Below the pieces are notes generated by a model that searched no databases, had not been told where the DNA came from, and saw only the letters and a program-made list of their open reading frames with translations. Shown piece after piece: positions 1-11,160 of a DNA stretch of 64,000 bases (its first letter is position 1; each line of letters begins with the position of its first letter). A program made the position numbers and the translations under genes. Source of the DNA: Atrichornis clamosus (taxonomy: Eukaryota; Chordata; Aves; Passeriformes; Menuridae); the NCBI GenBank assembly GCA_013400975.1, contig WBMZ01006400.1, positions 496,001 through 560,000 on the forward strand, written 5' to 3'.

Positions 1-2244
1 TTTTGTATTGAGTATGAGTGACTAAGACTGTGCTGATGTTCCAGCACAGCTGAAAAATATTTTGTGCAATTACAGTATTAATATATTTTCCTCTCTTTTC
101 TAAAAAGAATTGCAGTGATTTAAAAGATTGCATTTGCCTTTTTATGGCTTCATCACTCAGGGAACCAGAGTAATTTTATATCAACTTGTACACCTAAAGC
201 CTTCCCACTGGATGAGTTCTCACCTTGCAGAAGTTAATGTTAGGGTTTCTCATATCCATGAATCTGGTTTTCATACTAGTTCTTTACTTTTATTCACAAA
301 GTTCGTGCGGGTCCCTATTTTGTATATGATATTCTAATGCTCCTTTATACTGACAATGCACCTTACCTTTCCATGCTGCAGGCTTCATCACACAGCATTT
401 ATACAAGGATCACTCTAGAAATTATTTATTTTATTGTTTTCAAGACTGATTCTCGATGAATTTCACTAGTAAATTTCTTCCAGTCTGTTACTTCCATGTG
501 TAAAGCAAAGGTTCTTCAAGCCTGGAGAAAGCATTTGCACTCAGATTCAGAAAAGCCTATTACAAAATATCTCTGTTCAGTACCACCGTGTCATAGAGCA
601 TAATAAATCTGTACCTGGCATCCACATAATGGAGTCCTCTTTCATTTCACTGTCATGACTGAAAGCTCTTAAAAAAGTTCTTGAAACACCGTGTTAAAGC
701 GAAACAAAATGACAACCCCACACTTGAATTAATACCACTACCTGAGGATAGACTACAGGCCTGGTTTATAGTTCTGTATTAAAAATCTGGGAATTTAGTT
801 AAAGTATTCGTTAGGACATCATATACGTTGGAAATTATGCAGATGTGTGTGGACACAGGTGCACAATAATACATCTGTATTATTCACAGTATCAAGTACT
901 GAAGCTTTACAACTTCACAACCTTTTGAGATGACAAGAGTGTCTTGGATCGTTTCAAAGCTGTGTGTAGCTTTGATACCTATTAAAAGATTATGGTTTTT
1001 GCTCACTATCAATTGTGAAGCTTGAAATCTCTATTCCAAGTATAGGCTAAATTGATTCAAATATTGTCACTATGGATATAAATAATATGTCAGGAACTAC
1101 TGAAATCAATTGCAAGCCTTAACCATTTCTTTCTGCCTTTTTGTTAAAGACCCAGAATATCTCTTTGAAGATATCCATTAAGATACCTCCATCAAACATA
1201 CACATATATCTGGGCGTACATGTGTATATACTTTTTTTTTTTAAACTGCCAACAGATTTTCAATAGAGCACTCCACTACCTACAGTCAGCTAAAGAAGGC
1301 TAGAAAAGAAGGTGTTTTATATGTATATAATTGCTGCCAGAGTTACTCAAAAGGCTAGCAACAGGAAAAGAGTTAAACCGCCTGTAGCCAATTTTAATAC
1401 AACCTGTTATTCTTCCTATCCTATGACAGACATGAGTTCTGAGTGAAATAGAAGTAACATTTGGCTGGCTAAAAAATCTTTACGGACAACTCTGCCAACA
1501 GACATTACACATTAACATTGACAGTGTCTGATGTTCATTGTGCAAACATTCTCCTTGTGTTTCAAGTCGGAGCCAAAAGATATTTTACGGCTTACATAAA
1601 GTTTAGTGGCAACAGCAGAGGCATATTTTTATGGACAGTAGAGTAAAAGTCCTCCTGTTCCTGAAAAGGCTATTGGGAAACAGCTGGCAGTCACTGCCTG
1701 TTGAGAAGTGCAGGTACTGGAATGGAGTGTAAAACATACCTGTCACTCTCACACTAGCCAGGGTGGACACAAGCACCAGGCACTGTACAATTTTCTAGGC
1801 ATTAATCACATCTTCCAAGAAAACTTTAGAAGCTGAGTCACAAAATAATCAATTCCCACTAAAATAGAATGGAAGTGGGTCTGGTTGGTTATTTTTTCGG
1901 AGGTGGGTTGGAAGGGAATGGGAAGGAGCCATTCTAAAAATCCCGATTCCTTTGAGACACAAAGGTCAGCTGCTCACCCAGACTATCTAAAGCTCAAAGC
2001 TACACAGCTGTATAGGTCAAGAGGAACACAAAGGTTTTTCAAAAGGCACTTTCTGCCTTTTAAAAGAAAGAAGCAGCACATATTCAAAAGGAAAATAAAA
2101 TCTTTTTAAAAATCCAATTTATGAAAGTTTGAAACAAAAGGTTAGTTCTAAAATAAAAGGATGATATATTATTCCTAGCAACATTAGTGTTACTATCTTA
2201 CACAGCAAGGCTTTAATCATTGCTTACCAAAATAAGCAGTGATT

Positions 2245-2258
2245 GTGTGTGTGTGTGT
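2245..2258 (+). repeat. (GT)7 microsatellite
   Basis: Seven GT units between 'gatt' and 'ttcagg'. Short dinucleotide repeat. Confidence 0.9.
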
Positions 2259-2615
2259 TTCAGGTATTCTGGTGCTTCCTTCCTTCCTTATTGCTCTTGG
2301 CAGGTGTCAGAGGCAAGAAAAGACTCTGTGCCTTTTGGTGTTTAACTTTTGGAAGTCTTATTGCAGAATAACATCACCATTCCATGCTGACAAACCTTAT
2401 TGACAATAATTTCAGTGCAGGATAACCAGAAAATGTTGATATGTCATTATAAACTGAGAACTGGAAGTGAAACTGGCACACAAAGCTGGTCTCACTTCTC
2501 ACTTGCTCAGAAGTATGTTTTTAACAAGCACACGGTGTTTTGGCCCACTAAGGAAAGTTTGAGACCATTTTTATTTCAAGCCAATAACTTCTCTTGACGT
2601 GTCTCTCTCCCTCTC

Positions 2616-2643
2616 AAAAAAAAAAAAAAAAAGAAAAAAAAAA
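2616..2643 (+). repeat. Poly(A) run
   Basis: Twenty-eight bases of A interrupted by one G at 2633. A second A run (2735-2749) follows about 90 bases later. No retrotransposed gene body could be recognised upstream, so neither can be called a processed-pseudogene tail. Confidence 0.95.
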
Positions 2644-5052
2644 GGTAGAAAAAATCAGAGATGCACTAGAGTATTCTGCTTCACAATTGACCCATGACCA
2701 GCCTAAATATTAAACCAATTGGTATTCATGGAAGAAAAAAAAAAAAAAAGTGAAAAAATCCTGCTTTTTGGCTCACATATTGAGTTTCCTTTTGTAATAG
2801 GCAAATTATTATGCATCTTCATTAAATAGTGTCTATATTTGAAAGGAATGTTCCTGTTCATTACCTGACAGAGCTTAAGTGTAAAAAGGCTGAAGGCCAA
2901 AAAAAGTGCTCCATATGATTAGCTCTGATTTTCTGTTCTACATAAAGTACATCATTAAAATGAAATTACTATTCACTGTAACCAATATAATTCAGTCCAA
3001 CTGTTAGAATTAGTGTTTTTTCAAACTCCATTCTAGGAGAATGATCATCTCCTCTGGATATGTATTTGCCCAGGGACAGAGAAGAGCAGGGTACCAAACT
3101 ACCATCACCTTTGGACACAAGCCAGTGGGAGATGGATAGACAACGTTGCTCAGAGTACTAGCTGCTTTGATCAAATTGTTATTTAAATGCTTTTCTTTAA
3201 CATTTTAATATTCAAATTAGAAATTATAATCCTGTGGATGAGAGTAGGAGATGAAGTTCTGCAAAATATTTAGGAAAACAATAATAAAGATCTAAAATCT
3301 CAGAACACGATAGCACCTTTTTTTTTTCCAGGAAAGCTAATCTATATTTAATAACAGAGCGCCAGGAGAGGGGCACTCATAACAGGATGAGAAATATTAT
3401 GGTGTTTCTCTTGTTAAGCAGTGAAATATAGCCATTAAATCGTTAAAACCTCTGTAGTGCTTAAATATGACAGAAGAAAATTGGTCCCAATGAGATGATA
3501 TGATCCTATTACAGTCTTTTAGAATCATGAATGTGGACAGCAAGATTGGGAACTACACAATTTTTCAGTAAAATTTCAGGGCATAACCACCGTTGTACTG
3601 AATCAATTTTGACTTCCCAGAGAGATTTACACAGAGATGCAGAATACAGCACATTAATCCTTTCATGTGTCCCCAGAGGGGAAACATTCTGCTTAATTAA
3701 CAACTAAAAAAAATTTTTTACAAAAAAGTATTTTCAGACACATATTTGTTCTCCAAAACCAAAGTTAACAATTTGGATAACAGCAGTATTTTTACTGATA
3801 TAAAAATCAAAACATCCCCACACATGTACAACATACATGACAACATAAAGGGTTTGCAGAGGCCATGCAGTTTGTCCTTCAGTCTCTGCCTCTGTGGAGC
3901 TCTGGGCCTGATGGCACAGATGTGGCCAGAACACCAGAAATGTTGCTTTAGAGACTCACTCTTTGAGACACAAACAGCTGGGCAAAATTTGAAGCAGGTC
4001 TGAAGCTGTTCAGTGCTGCTCTGGGATCCATGAGACACAACCAGTCCCTCAATTCACAAGGCAAGAGTGGTGAAGAAGAAGAAAAATGTTTCCAAATATT
4101 TCAAAAGCACAAGAGTTTTCTGGATTGTTTCTTTTAAGCATTTATTTTTATACCGGTTTGCATCCTGCCAATTCAAGTATCTTCCCAATATAAAAAAAGC
4201 CACCAAAACCCTACAAAACCTGTGAGTCCTGCAAGTGTTTAATTGCCCTCCCTGTAAATCAGGGAGATGTTGCAACGTCTGTAACCCACGAGGCACACAG
4301 ACAGCGTGCCAGCTTCCCTCTCGTGCATCTGCTCAGCCAAAGCACAGCCAAAAGATATTAGCAGGCTTCTTTGAAGACAGGAACAACAGCAGCCAAGTAC
4401 CAGAAGCATTGCAAAATGGTCACAGGCAAACTTCTGTCAGGTGATTAATAGGCAATGTTTCTAAAATTTCAATTTTAATTACCTGCAGACTGTTTACACA
4501 TACCAGGAACGCTATTCAGACAGCCTTACCATCACTTCTGCGTTTTTATCCAAAATGTGTCTTGATAGAAGCAGAATCCTACAACTTTGCACTCGATTTG
4601 AATTTCTTATCATCAGCCATTGAAAATAAAACAAATGTCAACCAATACCATTTCCACTCTAATTTTATAAACCCTGACAACCTTCAGCAGCTTATTGTCT
4701 GCTAATTCCTTTAATAACCTTTTTATTTCTCAGTATCATATGTTCTAGTTTATGACTTCCTTTTTAAATCAAGTTGTATCACCCCAGAGGAAACAAAGCA
4801 TCTACTCCTAGCAGTGTGGTGGAAACAGCACAGCTGGAGAAAACTAGTATGTAATCATGAGGCTTTATTGCTTTTCCAGCAATGGTACCACCAGTGGCTC
4901 TATAGTGCTTTGCTAAAGCATCAGGCTCCTTTTAAAAAATATGTTAATTAACTTGACTTTTATTTCATTTTCTCTAAGTGCATCAAAAATAATATTTATG
5001 AAATTGATGGCATTCTAAATCGAAGACTCCAGGACTAGCTCTTAAATGTTGA

Positions 5053-5074
5053 TTTTTTTTCTTTTTTTTTTTTT
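5053..5074 (+). repeat. Poly(T) run
   Basis: Twenty-two bases of T with a single C at 5061. No recognisable element is attached to it. Confidence 0.95.
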
Positions 5075-7512
5075 CATTCTTTCTTGGAAAGGACGTAGGC
5101 ACATTTAGCATAGACCATTCCCTGCGCCATCAGTTTGTCAAGGGTGTTTTTTCTTCAGGGGAAACAAGCTGAAAATTCCAGGTTAGAAGTCAGCCAGTCA
5201 GGAAAGCTTAAATTTACATCTTAAAGGAACTTTCACTTTCTGGTGCCCCATACCAAAATTGTATCCTGAGAAATCGTAGTGGAATTGGTTCAAGACTGAG
5301 GTACAGACCCTGGCTGCAGCGCAAGCCCAGGCACCAAACAGGAGCCAGCAGTGACCATTCAGCTGACTGCTGTGGTAGTAATGCTCATGTGGAATTGTGC
5401 TAAAAAGTCTGGGTAAAGCCAAGGGATGGTCCCAGCTTGCAGACATGAATTAATGCTGTCACAAAAATCTTCCATTTCAATGTCTGAGGAAGAAAAAACC
5501 CAACCATTAAAGAATTTAAGACTTGTGAAAGGACAGACAGGAGCCCACGTGATGTTTTACCCATGTGGACTTGTGCTGTGTAAGTAATGGTGAGCTATTT
5601 CCAACCACTTTTCTGCATATTACACTACATATGGTGGTAGGAGGACCCGTGTTTTAATTTAGCATTGGAGACAACATAGCTTATTTTTATTCAGAGTGCT
5701 TATTTCAGGTTCCTGTCCATGTACTAGGGTCCTCCTGGGAGAAAGGCCTGGCTCAATGACCTTTGCAAAGATAAGAATTTATAACTCAGATTTTGTAGAA
5801 CTCAGTCAAAAATACCAATGTACCTTCTACATTCAGTAATGTCAGAGTAGGTCATAAAACATTAATAGAAGAAAGTGAAATTAAATTATGCTTAAGACTT
5901 AATTCAATATCTCTTCTGTCCCAAGTATTTTATTCTTATACTACTGATGAATTTAAAATTTACCTCCATATCTCTTATCTTTTCACCTTGGTTGCTAATT
6001 TGAACATAGAAATGCAGATTCAAGATCCAAGTAATACAAAACTTTTCAGAGAAACTTTGCAAATTTTACATTTGTTTTAAATTAAATTTTTTAAAGTAAA
6101 TATTTGCTCCTTACTCTAAATGAAGGGTGCTTATAGCTTCCCCTCTTGAAAATAGATCCAAAAGGATATTTAGGGATTTAGCCAGTTATTTCTTCTGTAG
6201 AAATAGAGTAACTCAGATACTCAGAAGATATGTCTCCATATATATAGGAATTAGTGGAACAGAAAAGTTTGTTTAAGCATAGAGGATTTAACATTGTGTC
6301 TTTTCGTACTGTTTCCCTTTGTGATTCGCCTACACAAAACCTTCAGTATTATCACAGAATTAATATTGTGAGAAAGTTCTATTTGACTTTATTGAAGAAA
6401 AATAAATTTTAATCAATATAATCCAAATCAACTCCTCTGCTTCTTGTTTTCATTTCAGAACAAAATGAAAACAAATTCTCAGGGGTAAAATATTATTATC
6501 TGTAGAGGGGAATCAAAAGAGATGATTCAACAGGAGGGAGACTGACAGTAGCAGACACGAAGTACTCTGTCAGAAACTCAGCCTAACTAAAAGCAATTTT
6601 TCTTTAAGATGAACACAGCTTTTTGTTTCTAAACAGAATTAAGGTTATACATGGCTTAAGAGATGGAGAATAAGGCAATGAAATCACATGAGCTATTAAT
6701 ATTGGGGAAATAACTGCAAAGTAGCCAATCTCTTTGATTAGCAAGACGAGTCAACTCCTTTTCTTCACCACAGGTATCAGTATTACTTGTAGAAAAGTCT
6801 GGAGAATAAGACCTCAGTAGGGCCCGGAATTTGTCACCAGTGGTTAGTGCCATCCATTAGCACAATTCAGATCAGCACTGCCAATGTAACATGGCACAGG
6901 TTGGATCGGCAACTTGCAATAGTTCACAAATAAGTGACATCCCATACCTTAAATAGAGTGGCAGAAGCAGGTCAAATTTAGTTCCAGCTGAAGCCCACTT
7001 TTCCATTCTGTTACACAGTGGCCACTCTCTTGGGGAAAGGACAAAGGCACAAGACTGCGCTCTTTTGTGCAGAAAAATAAATAGTTATCACACCCTTCTG
7101 TATCATAACTGAAAAAGTGCACATCACAGCATGGGGAATCAAGAATGTTTTTAAATGTTCTCTTTGCCCCCTGTGCAGATGCAAGAGCAGGTGCGTTTAA
7201 AGCACAGCACCACGTGCACAGACCTGGAGCTCAGAGCTGTGAGGAAAGGCCTCCAACAGTAATGGGCTCGTCTGAGCCTCTGAGCTGCAGGAAGATGCCA
7301 TCTCTCAGTACAAGGCTTCTCCTCACGCTTTATGTTTTAGTGTAAGCACCACCTGACCCATTGCACCTCAGTCCATGCAATTCCTGGGCCTTTCTTAACC
7401 AACCTTTAATGAGCCCGTGTGTTATTCTGAGGTCAAGGCAGCAGACCAGCACCAGGAATCACTACCTAGACTCTCACCTCCTTCCAGAGGACATATGCAA
7501 CCCTGTTTCTGA

Positions 7513-7710
7513 GAATCACAGAATTGTTTCGGGTGGGAAACACCTTTCAGATCAAGTCCAACCATTAAGCCAGCATTGCAAGGTCCACCACTAAGCCACT
7601 GATGCACCTCTTTTAAATCCCTCCAGAGACTCCAATACTTCCCTGAAAAGCCTGTTCCAATGTTTGGCAACCCTTTCCGTGAAGAAATTTCTTTTGTTGC
7701 AAGTCACTAC
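7513..7710 (-). mobile_element. CR1 LINE fragment, 3' end
   Basis: The plus strand starts with AGAATCACAGAATTGTTTCG, the reverse complement of the CR1 3' terminus. It continues with the usual 'ggtgggaaacacctttcagatcaagtccaacc' type of segment and then 'cctgttccaatg...ccctttc.gtgaagaaattt'. All of this is the 3' untranslated region of an avian CR1 in reverse orientation. A stretch normally present after 'ccactaagccac' is missing, so there is an internal deletion. The right edge is approximate. Short open frames across this interval are reading through CR1. Confidence 0.85.
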
Positions 7711-10369
7711 TTTTGTGATCTGTTCCAGAATACTTAATTTTGCATTAATTTTGAATGCCTATACATAGTTTCAACAGAGTCACCACCATCCCCAGAGAAC
7801 TTAAGATAGGAAATATATGTTTTTTAAAAGTGTTTTACTTAGTCTGTTTTGGTGGGCTTTTATGTATAGTTTCTAAAACCCTTTAGCAAATGAAGATGTT
7901 TGCAGAAAGTACTGAAAAAGTACGTAGATACTTTGATGAAAAAGACAAAACAAAACAAACCCCACAACAGCATAGAAGGAAGATAAAGGAAGTCTGTATT
8001 TAGTCATTACATAAAGCTATATGAACTGGTTAACTCCTCCCCAAAGTAAGAGAAGTTATATACTCTATCAAAATTAAAAAACAAAGGGATAAAAAGAAAA
8101 GAAACCAGACAGCGCAGCCAGTCCAACAGGGACATGGGAGCACAACATTCCAACTCTTTTGCTCTGTATCACAAATGACAGTGCTGGGCTTTCTTTCAGA
8201 CACCTTTCATCCTCGCCTCTGCCTCTGGCTACCACAGGATATTTTGTGATTTTCTCACATAGCAAGCAGTGGTTCATACCTCAGAATCCCAACCAAGTTT
8301 TATAAAATGCCTGGAAGGCACCCCTCGGGAGGCGGGAGGAGCATAACAAGCTACACAGGAGAAGCCTCTGTCTCCCTACTGCATAAAAGTGGGCTGGCAG
8401 TGCCTGCCAGTGAGGAGAAATCCTAAATGCCTTGGAAGTAATGATTCTAAACATTTAATTTACACTTGCTGTTTCTGTCCCTAATTTTGCCTTTCAATGA
8501 AATGGTGTTTATCCCTTCTTTATTGTTAGTGTGCAAATGCTGTCTCCATTTCCTCAAACAGCCATGCCATTATTATACTGTAAGATATTGTGCATTAATG
8601 CTAAATGAAGGTTTATGAACTATTGCAAAATAAACTGATCTGCATCCTCAACTTAGCATGCCACACCACAGGCCTCATGCACAAACAGATTACACCATCA
8701 CTGATATTTTTCTATCATGCCATAGTGGGGGCTTTTCTCACCTGACTCTTTGGAATATGTGAAATTCACGCATAAGGAGGAAATTTACAGAAGGCACACA
8801 TTGATTTTGAAATCTGCCTGATTTTTATGCAAGTTGCATAGAAAAATGCTGCATATCTCTACACTGAGAGGCAGTCCCAAAGTAAACCCTTTGTCTGCAG
8901 CTTGAAATTGCCTGCAGACTAAGCAATAGCATCTCATGAAAATGACTATCTAGTGTTAAAGGAAATTAGTGTGGAAGCCAGGTGTGCTCAGCAAACAGAC
9001 CTGGAATTTTTTTCTCCTTTCTTGCTAGATATGTAGCAATTACTGATATACCAACAAATTTTCCTTTTTTTCATATCAACACATACACAACAGACACAAA
9101 ACCTCTGTGTTATTACGCCGCAAACACATTATGAGCATATTCCATTTGGATTCACTTTGATGAACTATAGGTACCTCCAACCTGACTAACTAAAACATTC
9201 CCATCAGACTTTCAAAATTATATACATTAAAAAAAATTGGAAGGAAAAACAGGTTATTTAAATAATTCAATTTCATTAGATTTGTTTATTTAAGTGCTTA
9301 TTTCCTTCCATGTCTGACAACTGCAGAAAACATCTCTGAGACTGTCTAAGAGTGACTGGGAATGCTTTACGAGAGCTGCATCCTTCCTTCTTGGATCTAC
9401 CCTTATGAACTTATTTATTTGTACTTGAATAATGTGTAGAGCTACAGACATGGGATCAGAATTTGGCTGTCCCTGGTGTCGAATAAACCAGTAATAGCAA
9501 CAACAACAACAACAACAAAAACAGGCTTCTTTCCTCGAGAGAGGTCATACAACAGACAGCACATGGAGACAGAAAAAACAAAGGGAGCACCAAAACCTCT
9601 GAGAACACACTTCTCAGCAGGGAGGCAATTCTGATACTAAATCACCCACTGCCTCCTTGTCAAGTTTTTGCAGCCTCTCTTGCACAGGAGATCTCGAAGG
9701 GAGCTCTGAAGTAGGAGGCTTGCAGATGTTTACAAAGAGCTCATCTTACGTGAGCAAAGCAACAGGGGAAAAAATGTGACAGGCTTGTTTAGAAGCACAC
9801 ATAGGCAAATACAGGGCTGCAGAATAAGCCTCTTTTTGTATTCCTGAGTTGGAGTTCCTTGTTAATCAAGAGCAATAACTGTTCTTGGAATTCTTGTGTG
9901 TCAGAATGAAACTGAAGAGGTCTTTAATTGCACCGACAATTACCAGAATTGCAGTGGTTTTTATCATAAATGCCCTGTTTCTCTAAAGGGCCAAAGAGAC
10001 ATGAAGGAAAAAGGAAAAGGATTTACCAAGTGACTCTGTGATGAGCAGCTCTACTAATTCACAGTAGTGCAATTCGTATGTTCCTGTGCATTTCCCCTGA
10101 CCCAGATTTAGATGGCAAAATGCATTAGTAAAACTGAAGATTATCCATCAGCTATTACAAACCAAGTATCATAAGAGCTGGATTTGGGTGTCTGTGCCAG
10201 AAAAGGGGGAGAATGTGCCTAGTGAGAATAATCAAGATTACTGAAACTTGTGCTCATTCTGAGATTCATCCCTTTCATACCACCTAAGTGGCCCAAAGGG
10301 GCCCCAACCAGGCACAAATTGCCAGTCAGGAATGACCTACAAATGGAAACCACTGCAGCATTTTGATCA
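7711..10369. other. Noncoding DNA, with a possible conserved block near 8440-8660
   Basis: No coding sequence recognised. The part at about 8440-8660 is unbroken by simple repeats and contains octamer-like and TAAT/ATTA words ('ttatgaactattgcaaaata', 'gcattaatgctaaatgaagg'), which gives it the look of a conserved noncoding element. That impression needs alignment to other birds. The (CAA)n repeat at 9498 also lies here. Confidence 0.5.
9498..9520 (+). repeat. (CAA)n microsatellite
   Basis: About seven CAA units follow 'gtaatag'. A short trinucleotide repeat that may be polymorphic in length. Confidence 0.95.
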
Positions 10370-10572
10370 AAATCCAACTCCTGGCCCTGCACAGGACAGC
10401 CCCAAGAATCACACCATGTGCCTGAGGACATTGTCCAAGGACTTCATGAAGTCTGACAGGCTTGGCGCTGTGACCACTTCCCTGGCGAGTCTGTTCCAGT
10501 GCCCAGCCACCCTTTGGGTGAGGAACCTTTTCCTAGTAACCAGCCTAAACATCCTCTGACACACACGAGGAT
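10370..10572 (-). mobile_element. CR1 LINE fragment (5'-truncated, 3' tail not seen)
   Basis: The segment from 'aatccaactcctggccctgc' through 'cacaggacagccccaagaatcacaccatgtg', 'gcttggcgctgtgaccacttccctgg' and 'gtgaggaaccttttcctag' to 'cctaaacatcctctgacaca' follows the reverse complement of an avian CR1 subfamily. The expected 3' tail (nearest the left edge) cannot be recognised. To the left lies diverged sequence that may be more of the same copy. The right edge is approximate. Confidence 0.85.
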
Positions 10573-10785
10573 GAGAATTCTCTCCAGCCGTATCTCAAAC
10601 CTGCTTGAGCCATTTTGAAGTGCCTTTGAAATTTTACAGAGGACAGAGCAAGACGACTGTAATGCCCCCAAGTCTTTGCATGTCCAAGAAGGTCAGATAG
10701 TGCCAGACCAATGGGGGTAAGGCCCCCATCACTGGGGCCTGAAACTAATTTTCAGTTGTTTCAAACTGGAACTACATCTGCATGG

Positions 10786-11160
10786 TCACAGAATCACAGA
10801 CTGAGTAAGGTTGGAAGGGACCACAGGGTCCCTTCTGGTCCAACCTCCCTGCTCAAGCAGGGTCATCCCAGAGCACATGGCACAGGATTGTGTCCAGGCA
10901 GTTCTATAATATCTCCAGTGAGGCAGACTCCACACCCTCTCTGAACAATCTGTTCCAGTGCTTGGTCACCCAGTAAAGTTCTTCCTAATATTCAGGTGGA
11001 ACTTCCTGTGCATCAGTTTCTGCCCATTGCCTCTTGCCTTATTCTTTGGCACCACTAAGAGCCTGGCTTCACCCTCTTGATACCCTCCTTTCACATATTT
11101 GTAGGCATTAATCTAGATCATGATTTCCTGATCTCTCCCCCTGTTGTTCTCCTTTTCCCC
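10786..11160 (-). mobile_element. CR1 LINE fragment with 3' terminal octamer repeats
   Basis: The copy begins with TCACAGAATCACAG, the reverse complement of the CR1 3' octamer tail. It goes on through 'ggttggaagggaccacagg', 'tccaacctccctgctcaagc', 'ggattgtgtccaggcag', 'ctgttccagtgcttggtcac', 'gttcttcctaatattcaggt' and 'cctgtgcatcagtttctgcc' to 'gatttcctgatctctccccc'. This is a long, readable CR1 3' end on the minus strand, with the right boundary fading into unique sequence. It is a different subfamily from the copy at 10370 and so an independent insertion. Confidence 0.92.

Larger units (their letters stand above)
1..7512. other. Unique AT-rich noncoding DNA
   Basis: No gene, RNA gene or interspersed repeat recognised. 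Open frames stay at 106 codons or fewer, overlap on opposite strands, and show no domain signature. The interval holds the simple repeats listed separately (GT at 2245, A runs at 2616 and 2735, T run at 5053). The rest looks like ordinary intergenic or intronic sequence. Confidence 0.7.

Noticed and set aside
2616..2750. Poly(A) runs as tails of processed pseudogenes
   Set aside because: No recognisable coding or SINE body upstream and no flanking target-site duplication seen.
8394..8410. Perfect 7-bp hairpin CTGGCAG-TGC-CTGCCAG
   Set aside because: Too short to call a structured RNA; such hairpins are expected many times in 64 kb.
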